This document shows, one piece after another, positions 23,563-31,661 of a DNA stretch of 64,000 bases. Each line of letters opens with the position of its first letter. Position 1 is the stretch's first letter. The translations under genes were made by a program, and so were the position numbers. The notes beneath the pieces are model-generated. The model was given only the letters and a program-made list of their open reading frames with translations. It made no database searches and had not been told where the DNA came from. The DNA comes from Neobittarella massiliensis (ex Bilen et al. 2018) (GTDB taxonomy: Bacteria; Bacillota; Clostridia; Oscillospirales; Ruminococcaceae). The stretch covers positions 1-64,000 of the forward strand of contig NZ_OKQO01000009.1 in the NCBI RefSeq assembly GCF_900289145.1, read 5' to 3'.

Positions 23563-23591
23563 TCCGTTTTTTAAAGACAATTTGCTATAAT
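23563..23591 (+). promoter_or_regulatory. promoter of the surface protein gene
   Basis: TATAAT at 23586-23591 preceded by TGC (extended -10) in an AT-rich stretch; the -35 (TCCGTT) is poor. Confidence 0.6.
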
Positions 23592-23662
23592 GGTAAAAGC
23601 AGTCTAAAAGTTTTGGATGCTGGGCGGGCGACCGCGCCAGTAAAACAGAGGAGAGTCGTAAC

Positions 23663-26530
23663 ATGAACCGTTCTGCCAATCGCAAGCAGGCCAGATGTCT
23701 TGTTTTTCTGGTCGTGGGGGCGCTTTTGCTGGGGTGTTTTCCCCCGTCAGTCAAAGCCGCCGACAGCCAGATGACCACGCTCGACATCTCCAGGGGCAAT
23801 ATCGTCATCGCCGCCGACAGCATCAGCGGCTACGCCCCGTCGGGGGAGGCGGTCACCCAGCCCGATGCTGCCGGCTACCACATCGTGCAGAGCTCTTACG
23901 GCACTACCGCCCATACCATCCTCATCAAAAAAGGGGCCGACACCCATATTCTGGCCGACAGCCTGCATATACAGATGGATTATAACAATTATGGCGCGCT
24001 CTCCCCCCTGTTTATCGAGCCGGGCGCCTCGCTGCAGCTGACTCTCAAGGGGGAAAACGCATTTTACGGACCGGCCTACAACGCGGGGATCGGCGTCCCG
24101 CAGGATACCGACGGCACCATGGCCGAGCTGACGATCGACGGTGACGGCTCCGCCACCTGCTACTCTGCCAAGCGCGGGGCCGGCATCGGCGGCGGCCAGC
24201 GGTGCGGCTATACCGAGGCGGCGGGCAAGATCGTCATCAACAGCGGCACCATCACGGCGATCGGCGGGCAGGACGGGAACGGCTACGGCGGCGGCATCGG
24301 CAACGCCGAGATCCCCGACAACGCCCCCAATGACTGTGTGATCGTGATAAACGGCGGATCGGTGACCGCCAACGCCGTACAGGCCTCCAGCGGCATCGGC
24401 GGCGGCAGATCGTCCAGGGCCTGCAAAGCCGACGTGACCATCAACGGTGGCGTAGTCAGCGCGCAGGGCGCCGGCGATCACGGTATCCGCGCCAACTCCA
24501 TAGAGATAAACGGCGGCAACGTGATCGCCCTGGATGGCGTCTCTGACGATAACTGGCAGTCCTTCTCCACCCCGCCGCGAAACAGCGACGGCGAGCAGGT
24601 AAAGATCGCCTCGGTAAAACTCGGCCCGATCGACTACGGCGCCAGCTGCCAGCTGCAGTCCGGCTCTTTTACCAGCACCGTTATAAGCAGCAGCTACGGC
24701 CGGGTCAACGCGCTCATTCCGCCATCTGAAAGCACCGTCCACATCACCACCGCCAAACAAAATGTCTACCGCGTAGACTGGTCCGCTCTATCGCCCTCGA
24801 CCCAGATCTCATATCGCCCCTATGCCTTTCCGGTGCTGACCATCGTACCAGACAGCGGTCAGAGCTTTTTCTACGGCGACCCGGCTGCCCCCACTTACAA
24901 GCTGTACAGCGACAGCTCGGTGGTGGCTGACGACCTGGTCACTCTGGACGGCGCGCTCCGTTATGATGCAGAGCACCTCTCTCCCCTGCCCAGCCAGGCG
25001 AGCATTTTGCCGGGCTCTATTCGCCGCGTAGCCGGCGACTACTGTATCGAGTTCGACAGCTCGGTCACCTGCCGGATCGAAAAGCGAAAGATCGCTGTAT
25101 CCGCCGCCGACCTGACCACCCACTACCTGCAGTATAGCCGCTACCAACTGCCGTTTGTGTTTCACCTGGAAGCGGGCAGTCTGTTGGCGGGAGATACGCT
25201 GGAAGACGCCTTCTCCTTTTCGGCCAAGGATCTCGACTATTTTCCCCCTGTGGGCAGGTACGAAAACACCCAATTTTCTTTTTACAGCGACTATTATGAT
25301 GTAGAGCTCGCCGGCCCCGGCCCGGCGCTCACCGTCTTAGAAAACAGCTCGCTGCTGCAGGTCGGCGAAACGCTCCGCTTCGGGACCGACGCCGCCGGGG
25401 CCCCCATAGAATGGGTGGTCTCCCGGGTGGACGAAAACGGCGCGTATCTCTACTCCAAATGGGTCTACGACGATCTCCCCTACGACCAGATCTCCGCCCA
25501 GAGATACAGTTACCTGCAGACCGCTTTTCCCTCTCTGGATGCCTGTGACTTCGTCTCCGGTGGCGAGTTGGTCGACAGCCGGTATATAGACGCCTATGCC
25601 CCCTCTATCAAAGAGGACTACCGGGCCACCGCCAGCGACCAAACGCCAAAAGCCTACTGGCTCTTTTCTCCCCCAGACGATATCCACACCGACGGCCCCT
25701 ATTACGTAGATACCAACGGCAGCATCCGGCAGGCGACAGACAGCGCCTTTACCGCCGGCGTAAGGCTTTCCCTGAAAATAGATACCAACTCCCACACCGT
25801 CCCCGGCATCACCCTATCCGATCTGCTGGCTGCCCCGGCCACCTACGGGGATATCGGCCCGGGCGACGCCGTCGGCCAGGTGACCGATAACGCCGTACTC
25901 ACCGGGCACCATACCACCTCTTTCTCGCTGACAGACGGCGAAGGCGCGACCTCGCTGTTCTCCCTGGACCAAAACGGCACCATTTACGCCGAGCAGCGGC
26001 TGGCGGCTGGCAGCTACCGCCTCACCGTACAGGCAGTGGATGACACCGGGTATGTAAGCCGGCAGGAGACCGCGTTCACCGTCAAGAAAAAAGAGATCGC
26101 GATCACCCCGGCAAGTGACCTCACCATCCAGGTCGGCGACAGCGCCCCGGCCCTCCCCTATACCTATAGCGAGGCCGATCTGCTGCCGGGAGACGTTTTC
26201 ACCGGAGAACTGGCAGTCGGCGGCGATCTCTCGGAGCCGCGTCAGTATCCCATCACCCTGGGCAGCCTGAGCGCCGGTGACAACTATCGCCTGCTCCTAA
26301 ACGGGCCCGCCTACCTCACCGTCCGCGAAAAGACTTCACCGCCCGACGGCCCCGACACCGATACGCCCGACGATACCCCTGCTCCCCCCGACGAGCACAG
26401 CGGCGGGCAGCCTGAAACGGGCGCCCCCACCGGCGATACCAGCACCAACGGCAGTATCCGGGCAGCGCTGGTGCTTGCCGCGGCGGGCGCCGCGCTCCTC
26501 CTCAGTCAAAAGCGCCGCCAAAAAAGTTAA
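23663..26530 (+). CDS. large wall-attached surface protein (beta-helix, MBG-like and DUF6273-like domains)
   Basis: A 955-residue secreted protein. Signal peptide at 10-33 (CLVFLVVGALLLGCFPPSVKA). Residues about 95-300 carry glycine-rich rungs (GAGIGGGQ, YGGGIGNAE, SGIGGGR, with INSGTITAIGG, INGGSVTANA, INGGVVSAQG), a beta-helix passenger common in clostridial adhesins. About 390-555 holds MBG-like beta domains. About 555-720 matches DUF6273-like modules (LQVGETLRFGTDAAGAPIEW, KWVYDDLPYD, AYWLFSPPDD, FTAGVRLSLKI). An Ig/cadherin-like part follows (SFSLTDGEGATSLFSLDQ), then a second MBG-like domain (KKEIAITPASDLTIQVGD). The C-terminus is a Pro/Asp-rich spacer, APTGDTS in place of LPxTG, a hydrophobic helix and KRRQKS, a sorting signal of the PxTGD type. 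ATG 23663 follows GAGGAG. Confidence 0.85.
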   Translation: MNRSANRKQARCLVFLVVGALLLGCFPPSVKAADSQMTTLDISRGNIVIAADSISGYAPSGEAVTQPDAAGYHIVQSSYGTTAHTILIKKGADTHILADSLHIQMDYNNYGALSPLFIEPGASLQLTLKGENAFYGPAYNAGIGVPQDTDGTMAELTIDGDGSATCYSAKRGAGIGGGQRCGYTEAAGKIVINSGTITAIGGQDGNGYGGGIGNAEIPDNAPNDCVIVINGGSVTANAVQASSGIGGGRSSRACKADVTINGGVVSAQGAGDHGIRANSIEINGGNVIALDGVSDDNWQSFSTPPRNSDGEQVKIASVKLGPIDYGASCQLQSGSFTSTVISSSYGRVNALIPPSESTVHITTAKQNVYRVDWSALSPSTQISYRPYAFPVLTIVPDSGQSFFYGDPAAPTYKLYSDSSVVADDLVTLDGALRYDAEHLSPLPSQASILPGSIRRVAGDYCIEFDSSVTCRIEKRKIAVSAADLTTHYLQYSRYQLPFVFHLEAGSLLAGDTLEDAFSFSAKDLDYFPPVGRYENTQFSFYSDYYDVELAGPGPALTVLENSSLLQVGETLRFGTDAAGAPIEWVVSRVDENGAYLYSKWVYDDLPYDQISAQRYSYLQTAFPSLDACDFVSGGELVDSRYIDAYAPSIKEDYRATASDQTPKAYWLFSPPDDIHTDGPYYVDTNGSIRQATDSAFTAGVRLSLKIDTNSHTVPGITLSDLLAAPATYGDIGPGDAVGQVTDNAVLTGHHTTSFSLTDGEGATSLFSLDQNGTIYAEQRLAAGSYRLTVQAVDDTGYVSRQETAFTVKKKEIAITPASDLTIQVGDSAPALPYTYSEADLLPGDVFTGELAVGGDLSEPRQYPITLGSLSAGDNYRLLLNGPAYLTVREKTSPPDGPDTDTPDDTPAPPDEHSGGQPETGAPTGDTSTNGSIRAALVLAAAGAALLLSQKRRQKS

Positions 26531-26551
26531 GCGCTCAGTTTCATTCCAGTA

Positions 26552-26610
26552 AAAAAAGAAAAGAGAGCGGGCTCACCGTACAGATCACTGGTGAGCCCGC
26601 TCTCTTTTGA
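26552..26610. terminator. strong bidirectional terminator
   Basis: A perfect 18-bp stem (26559-26576 with 26591-26608). On plus it ends the surface protein gene (TTTT tail); on minus it is followed by CTTTTTTTAC and would stop the uvrA transcript. Confidence 0.85.
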
Positions 26611-26769
26611 CTGCCGGCCAGAGGGCCGCCCACATCTGTCTCGTCAGGGGTCCACCAGACAGACCCAGCCCAGTCCCGCTCCCCTCATTTCTCCGCTCCC
26701 GCCGCCCCGCTGTATAGAGACCGCACAGTTCCCCGCTCTGCAGTGGCAGCAACCACTGGCGGCCAACAG

Positions 26770-26812
26770 CAAGAGAGCGCTCCCCGCACAGGGAGCGCTC
26801 TCTTGTTTCTTG
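26770..26812 (+). terminator. second hairpin terminator-like element
   Basis: CAAGAGAGCGCTCCC pairs with GGGAGCGCTCTCTTG around CGCACA, then TTTCTTG on plus. It shares the AAGAGAGCG wording with the terminator 200 bases before it. No gene lies between the two. Confidence 0.6.
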
Positions 26813-26853
26813 CGTCTATCTGTCAAAATACCGGCTCAGCAGACAGGTGCGCG

Positions 26854-29385
26854 TCAGCTGTCCCGGTCGGCCTCCAGCCAGCTCTGACCGGCTTTTTTCA
26901 GGTATTCACCGGTGACGCTCTCCCCGTTCTCGGCGATCTCAGACGGGGTGCCCACCGCCACGATGCGGCCGCCTTCCTCGCCGCCACCAGGCCCCATATC
27001 GACGATGTAGTCGGCGTTGCGGATCACGTCTAGGTCATGCTCGATCACAATGACCGTGGCGCCGTTATCGATCAGAGTCCGAAATACAGCGAGCAGCGTC
27101 TGCACGTCCAGCGGGTGCAGGCCGATGGTCGGCTCGTCAAACACGAAGATGGTGTCCGACTGCCCCCTGCCCATCTCGCTGGCCAATTTTAGCCGCTGTG
27201 CCTCCCCGCCCGACAGGCTGGGCGTCGCCTCGCCCAGGGTCAAATAGCCCAGCCCCAGGCTCTGCAGCACCTGCAGCCGCCGCTGCACCACCTTCAGGTC
27301 CGCGCAGGCGCCCAGCGCCGTGCTGATATCCATGGCCATCAGGTCGGGCAGCGCATACTGCTCCCCGGCCCCGTTTTGGTAGCGCACCTGCCCGGCGTCT
27401 TTGGCATACCGCGAGCCGCGGCAGTCCGGGCAGGGGATGTCCACATCGGGCAAAAACTGCACGTCCAGGCTGATGACGCCGGTCCCGTCGCAGACCGGGC
27501 AGCGCAGCTTACCGGTGTTGTAAGAAAAGTCGCCCGCCCTGTAGCCGCGGTCTTTGGCGGCCGGCGTCTTGGCGTATATCTTGCGCAGCTCGTCGTGCAC
27601 ATTGGCATAGGTGGCCACCGTAGAGCGGACGTTGATGCCGATCGGCGTGGCGTCGATCAGCTTGATCCGCCCGATCCCCTCTGCGCCGATCTCCCGCACG
27701 TGCTCCGGCAGTGCATCCCCCGCGATCGCCGCCTCCAGCCCCGGTATCAGGCTCTCTAAGATCAGCGTCGTCTTGCCCGAGCCCGACACGCCGGTCACCA
27801 CCGTCAGTTTTCCTTTCGGTATATCCACAGAAAGCGGCTTGACCGTGTGGATGGCCGATGTCGCCAGGTGTATCCTGCCGCCGGCAAATACGTCTCCCCC
27901 GCTGCCCGGCGTCTGCACCTGCGCGCTGCCCGACAAAAACGGCCCGATCAGCGAGCTGCCGTCGCGCGCCAGCTCTGCTACCGTCCCCTGCGCCACAACG
28001 CGGCCACCGTCCGCCCCGGCCTGCGGGCCCATCTCAATGAGCCAGTCCACCTCCGACAGGATCTGTGTGTCGTGGTCCACCAGCAAGACCGAGTTGCCGT
28101 CGGCGATCAGGTCGCGCATGACCGCGGTCAGCCCCACGATGTTCGAGGGGTGCAGCCCGATGGAGGGCTCGTCCAGCACATACAAAACACCGGTGGTGCG
28201 GTTGCGCACCGCACGGGCCAGCTGCATCCGCTGGCGCTCGCCGGTAGACAGCGTGGCCGCCGAGCGGTCGAGGGTCAAATAGCCGAGCCCCAGCTCCATC
28301 AGCCTCCTGGCCACCACCGCAAACGACTCGCAGATGCTCTGTGCCATCGGGCGCATCTGCTCCGGCAGAGAGCCCGGCACCTTTTTTACCCACTCCACCA
28401 GCTCGGTCAAAGTCATCCGGCAGGCCTCGTCCAGGCCGATCCCGCACAGCTTTGGCGCTCTCGCCGCCGCCGACAGCCGCGTGCCGCCGCAGTCGGGGCA
28501 CACACCTTCTTTTAAAAACTTCTCCACCCGCTTCATGCCTTTTTCGTCCTTGACTTTGGCCAAGGCGTTCTCCACCGTGTACACTGCATTAAAGTAGGTA
28601 AAGTCCAGCTCGCCGCCGGGCCGGTCGTTTTTGGGCTGGTAGTAAATGTGCTTTTTCACCGCCGGGCCGTTATAGACAATGTCCCGCTCCTGCTCTGTCA
28701 GCTCGCAAAACGGCACGTCGGTGCGCACGCCCATCTCCCGACAAACGTCGGTCATCAGCGACCACATCAGCGATTTCCAGGGCGCCACCGCCCCTTCGTC
28801 GATGGTGAGCGTCTCGTCGGGGACCAGCGTCGCCCGGTCCACGGTGCGAACGATCCCCGTCCCGCTGCAGGTGCGGCAGGCCCCTTGGCTGTTAAAGGCC
28901 AGCTCCTCGGCCCCGGGCGGGAAAAAGTGCACCCCGCACACCGGGCAGGTCATCTCTTTGCCCGCGGCTACCGCCAGCGTAGGTGGCTGGTAGTGCCCGT
29001 TGGGGCAGCGGTGGCTGGCCAGCCGCGAAAACATCAGCCGCAAACTGTTTAACAGCTCGGTCCCGGTCCCAAACGTGCTGCGGATGCCCGGCACGCCCGG
29101 CCGCTGGTGCAGCGCCAGCGAGGCGGGCACGTACAGCACCTCATCCACATCTGCGTGCGCCGCCTGGGTCATGCGCCGGCGGGTGTAGGTCGAGAGCGCA
29201 TCCAGGTAGCGCCGCGAGCCCTCGGCATAGAGCACCCCCAGCGCCAGCGACGATTTGCCCGAACCCGACACGCCGGTGATGCCGACGATCTTATGCAGCG
29301 GAATATCCACATCGATATTTTTCAGGTTGTGTACCCGCGCGCCCCGGATCTGTATTTTTTGCGGTATCTCAGTTCTCTCTCTCAT
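26854..29385 (-). CDS. short UvrA-like excinuclease ATPase
   Basis: An 843-residue double ABC ATPase of the UvrA family, about 100 residues shorter than canonical UvrA. First half: Walker A GVSGSGKS (38-45), zinc-type cysteines in [13 protein letters not shown] and ACRTCSGTG, then [10 protein letters not shown], signature [12 protein letters not shown] and Walker [15 protein letters not shown]. Second half: Walker [10 protein letters not shown], zinc module CPVCDGTG ... CPDCRGSRY, signature [12 protein letters not shown] and Walker [13 protein letters not shown]. Canonical UvrA finds bulky DNA damage and loads UvrB. Short forms of this kind lack part of the insertion region and are sometimes linked to resistance to DNA-acting drugs. 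The promoter is at 29423-29428; ATG 29385 has GAGGTAC nine bases upstream. No uvrB or uvrC is nearby. Confidence 0.92.
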   Translation of the reverse strand: MRERTEIPQKIQIRGARVHNLKNIDVDIPLHKIVGITGVSGSGKSSLALGVLYAEGSRRYLDALSTYTRRRMTQAAHADVDEVLYVPASLALHQRPGVPGIRSTFGTGTELLNSLRLMFSRLASHRCPNGHYQPPTLAVAAGKEMTCPVCGVHFFPPGAEELAFNSQGACRTCSGTGIVRTVDRATLVPDETLTIDEGAVAPWKSLMWSLMTDVCREMGVRTDVPFCELTEQERDIVYNGPAVKKHIYYQPKNDRPGGELDFTYFNAVYTVENALAKVKDEKGMKRVEKFLKEGVCPDCGGTRLSAAARAPKLCGIGLDEACRMTLTELVEWVKKVPGSLPEQMRPMAQSICESFAVVARRLMELGLGYLTLDRSAATLSTGERQRMQLARAVRNRTTGVLYVLDEPSIGLHPSNIVGLTAVMRDLIADGNSVLLVDHDTQILSEVDWLIEMGPQAGADGGRVVAQGTVAELARDGSSLIGPFLSGSAQVQTPGSGGDVFAGGRIHLATSAIHTVKPLSVDIPKGKLTVVTGVSGSGKTTLILESLIPGLEAAIAGDALPEHVREIGAEGIGRIKLIDATPIGINVRSTVATYANVHDELRKIYAKTPAAKDRGYRAGDFSYNTGKLRCPVCDGTGVISLDVQFLPDVDIPCPDCRGSRYAKDAGQVRYQNGAGEQYALPDLMAMDISTALGACADLKVVQRRLQVLQSLGLGYLTLGEATPSLSGGEAQRLKLASEMGRGQSDTIFVFDEPTIGLHPLDVQTLLAVFRTLIDNGATVIVIEHDLDVIRNADYIVDMGPGGGEEGGRIVAVGTPSEIAENGESVTGEYLKKAGQSWLEADRDS

Positions 29386-29422
29386 AAAAAGTACCTCGTC
29401 TTAGATCTCACGTTCATCCTCT

Positions 29423-29428
29423 ATTATA
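29423..29428 (-). promoter_or_regulatory. extended -10 promoter of the uvrA-like gene
   Basis: Minus strand TGGTATAAT; no good -35 at the expected distance. Confidence 0.55.
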
Positions 29429-29569
29429 CCACACCGCCAAAAGATGAAAATACCGACCTGCCCGCCGCGGCAAAATAAACCGCTCCCCGCCGCGCGCCCC
29501 TGGCGGCAAAAGGCTATCTGCCGCCCCAGGTACACCTCTTTTACCGTCCCGCCACAAGTCTCTTTTCCC

Positions 29570-29625
29570 TTTACCTTCCGCCAAAGCGTGGTATACTGTA
29601 TGTTGTATACGATACACGGTACATT
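29570..29625 (+). promoter_or_regulatory. promoter of the small membrane protein, in a copy of the dispersed motif
   Basis: TTTACC (29570-29575), 16 bases, TATACT (29592-29597) with a TGG extension. The text gtatactgtatgttgtatacgatacac resembles the dispersed motif found elsewhere in the window. Otherwise 29429-29690 holds no gene. Confidence 0.5.
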
Positions 29626-29695
29626 GGCCCTGGTCGATATCTTCGCCCCGCTGTTTCACCGGCCCCAGCGGCGCCCATCCAAAGGAGCAAGAGAG

Positions 29696-30031
29696 ATGCA
29701 AAGTCTTTTTTACCTGTGCGCCGCACTGTCTGTCGGCGTCATCTGCGGAACAGTGGCCGGCGGTGTCACCCGCGGCACCCGGCAAAAAAAGTATACCGAC
29801 GAGCAGGTCAAACGGGGGCTGCGCTTCTGGAAGATGGGCTCCCGGATACTGACCTATATCACCTTTGTCTTTCTGGCGCTGGGCTTTATCTGGTGCGTCT
29901 ATTTTCTGGTCCTCGGCGCGGTCTCCCCCAGCCACACCGAGTACGCCGACAACATGTCCGAGCTGATCGTATCGGTGTTGACCGTAGTCTCTATCGCCTT
30001 TGCCTTCTACGAGTTCATTCGCCGCAAATAG
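29696..30031 (+). CDS. small membrane protein of unknown function
   Basis: A 111-residue protein with three predicted membrane segments: residues 2-22 (LFYLCAALSVGVICGTVAGG), 50-73 (ILTYITFVFLALGFIWCVYFLVLG) and 88-107 (LIVSVLTVVSIAFAFYEFI). A positively charged loop (RGTRQKKYTDEQVKRGLRFWKMGSR) lies between the first two. ATG 29696 follows AAAGGAG at seven bases. I do not recognise the family. It stands alone between its own promoter and a strong terminator. Confidence 0.75.
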   Translation: MQSLFYLCAALSVGVICGTVAGGVTRGTRQKKYTDEQVKRGLRFWKMGSRILTYITFVFLALGFIWCVYFLVLGAVSPSHTEYADNMSELIVSVLTVVSIAFAFYEFIRRK

Positions 30032-30088
30032 CGCGCCCAGTAGCCCATTCCCGCCGCCCCGGCAAGAGGAATATGTACAGCAAAATAA

Positions 30089-30127
30089 GCACCGCACAGC
30101 GCAATACTGCTGTGCGGTGCTTTTTTG
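30089..30127 (+). terminator. terminator of the small membrane protein gene
   Basis: GCACCGCACAGC pairs perfectly with GCTGTGCGGTGC around an eight-base loop, then TTTTTTG. Confidence 0.93.
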
Positions 30128-30332
30128 TTGCCTGCAGCTGTCTGCTGTCTCCCGATACGCCTGTTTTGCAGTCTTTCACCGGCCCGGTAAAGGTGCTTTT
30201 GCCCCCGCTTCTACGCAGTTGAGCACCCCCGCGCACCGCTGTGTGCCCGCTCGTCTCTTTTTTTGCTAAAAACGAAAAGTTTGTCATCAGAACTGAGACC
30301 TCTCTCAGATTTGACGGCTTTACCGTAAGTAC

Positions 30333-30374
30333 GTAATGAGCGCTGAGGACCTCATTACTTCTGATCGATCAGAA
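30333..30374. promoter_or_regulatory. two dyads upstream of the XRE gene
   Basis: GTAATGAG-N10-CTCATTAC (30333-30358) is followed at once by the perfect palindrome TTCTGATCGATCAGAA (30359-30374), 20 bases before the ribosome binding site. TTGACG at 30311 could be a -35, but no good -10 is seen. They may be operators for the XRE protein. Confidence 0.45.
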
Positions 30375-30403
30375 TCAGTAAGCCTCCGAGAGGAGGTGAA
30401 AAC

Positions 30404-30637
30404 ATGAAAAGTCACGAGAGCTTTGGTAAGCTGGTGCGCGCCTATCGCAAGAGCCATCACCTGAGCCAACAGGATATGGCCGAGCTCTGTAACGTCTCGA
30501 TATGCTACTACCAGCGCATCGAGCACGGAAAAGCCAATCTCGGTCTTGATCTGGCCATCTATATCGCCGCCGCACTCGACATCAGTCTCGACGAGCTAAA
30601 GCAAAACGTACATGTACTGCCGCTCCTCTTCGTCTAG
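30404..30637 (+). CDS. XRE family helix-turn-helix regulator
   Basis: A 77-residue single-domain regulator. The HTH_3 fold is complete: FGKLVRAYRKSHHLSQQDMAELCNVSICYYQRIEHGKANLGLDLAIYIAAALDISLDEL, where SQQDMAE and VSICYYQRIE are the two helices of the DNA-binding unit. The short tail VHVLPLLFV is unusual. ATG 30404 follows AGAGGAGGTG. Two dyads just upstream suggest autoregulation. It is read away from the conserved minus-strand genes that follow, and has no obvious partner gene. Confidence 0.92.
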   Translation: MKSHESFGKLVRAYRKSHHLSQQDMAELCNVSICYYQRIEHGKANLGLDLAIYIAAALDISLDELKQNVHVLPLLFV

Positions 30638-30659
30638 GGCGGTCCCCAAAAACGGCCGT

Positions 30660-30702
30660 GAACAGAGGGTGTCGCCAGCGGGCGGTGCCCTCTGTTCTCT
30701 CT
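30660..30702 (+). terminator. weak terminator after the XRE gene
   Basis: GAACAGAGGG pairs with CCCTCTGTTC (30688-30697) with additional inner pairing, then TCTCTG. T-tract poor. Confidence 0.45.
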
Positions 30703-30805
30703 GTGCCTTTAAGCGGCTCTGCGCCGCTTTTAACCCCCGCCCGCCCCTTTGGCCCGCCGGTCCATCATGCCCCTACCGCCTGTGCCCTGCGGGCGCGATA
30801 TCCCG

Positions 30806-31252
30806 CTAGTTAGCCGTCCGGTAGCGCTTGTGGGGCACGTTTGCGCGGTCCTCTTTAAAGCCCACCAGCAATTCGTGGCCGCTGCGCCTCTGCATCTCCT
30901 CTATCAGCTGTGCCGTGGTCTGTACGGCAGTATCTTCCCCCGGTGCCCCCGCTGCAAAATCGCGCAGGAGAGGTCGGTTGCCAAAACTGACATACTGCTC
31001 CACCGTGTAGGCACTGCGGGTACCGGCCAATATCCACCTGGCAAACTCATCCGGCTCAAAAGGTCGGTTTTTACTCTTGTAGTGCGTGCCTTCCTCCAGC
31101 GCCTTCAGGGCGTACTGCTGCGCCAGTTCCTGCATCTCCTCCCGCGTGTACGCCAGTTTCAGCGGGTCGGTCTGCAAAACGGCCCAAAAGTGTTTGGGAA
31201 CGGGGTTTCCCGCCTTTCCCCGGGTCAGCAAAGTCGATGAGCTCACATTCAC
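30806..31252 (-). CDS. hypothetical protein
   Basis: A 148-residue soluble protein of no family known to me. It reads as mostly helical, with LAYTREEMQELAQQYALKALEEGTHYKSKNRPFEPDEFARWIL and TAQLIEEMQRRSGHELLVGF. The 5' end is uncertain: the GTG at 31252 has no ribosome binding site and the first 15 residues are poor. A different frame upstream (ITYRIYYARRFFLAR-like text containing a run of nine A on the plus strand) is also open, so the gene may begin further up with a frameshift or be a 5'-truncated relic. No partner gene is evident. Confidence 0.55.
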   Translation of the reverse strand: MNVSSSTLLTRGKAGNPVPKHFWAVLQTDPLKLAYTREEMQELAQQYALKALEEGTHYKSKNRPFEPDEFARWILAGTRSAYTVEQYVSFGNRPLLRDFAAGAPGEDTAVQTTAQLIEEMQRRSGHELLVGFKEDRANVPHKRYRTAN

Positions 31253-31627
31253 ACAAGGAATAAAAATGCCTTGTTCGAGCCAAAAAAAAACGGCGCGCGT
31301 AGTAGATGCGATAAGTCAACGCCAAGTCCCCCTATCATAAAGTCTACCCATATGGTACCAGCCGATCCCGATTTTTACAAAATGTATACCTTTTCGATTT
31401 AGTACCCCTTCATTTTAACCGCAAAAGCGGCGAAAAGTGTCTAAATATAGAGCACGATAGATGCGATAAAACGCTTTTTCTGTCAGTTTTTACCGCGCTG
31501 CATCGTATCCTGTCGCTCTCGCCTGTGCCGCCGTCAAAACTCGGCATAAAAACAGGGCGGAGCCATCGCCCCGCCCGCTACATGCAGCCGCATATCCGCA
31601 CCCGCTCACCGCCGGCCATACCCCCAT
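31253..31627. other. AT-richer gap with a repeated TTATCGCATCTA word, no clear gene
   Basis: On the minus strand the word TTATCGCATCTA occurs near 31315-31304 and again near 31472-31461. A run of nine A lies at 31282-31290. AT content is higher than in the neighbouring genes, and no terminator serves the upstream side apart from that of the kinase at 31628. Confidence 0.35.
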
Positions 31628-31657
31628 AAAAAAGGGGCCCGCCCACGGCAGGCCCCC
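31628..31657 (-). terminator. terminator of the histidine kinase gene
   Basis: Minus strand GGGGCCTGCC pairs with GGGCGGGCCCC-type text and ends in six T, five bases after the kinase stop. Confidence 0.85.
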
Positions 31658-31661
31658 TTGA

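Noticed and set aside
23747-24760. Long minus-strand frame opposite the surface protein gene
   Set aside because: Antisense to the glycine-rich beta-helix; composition is biased and there is no start signal.
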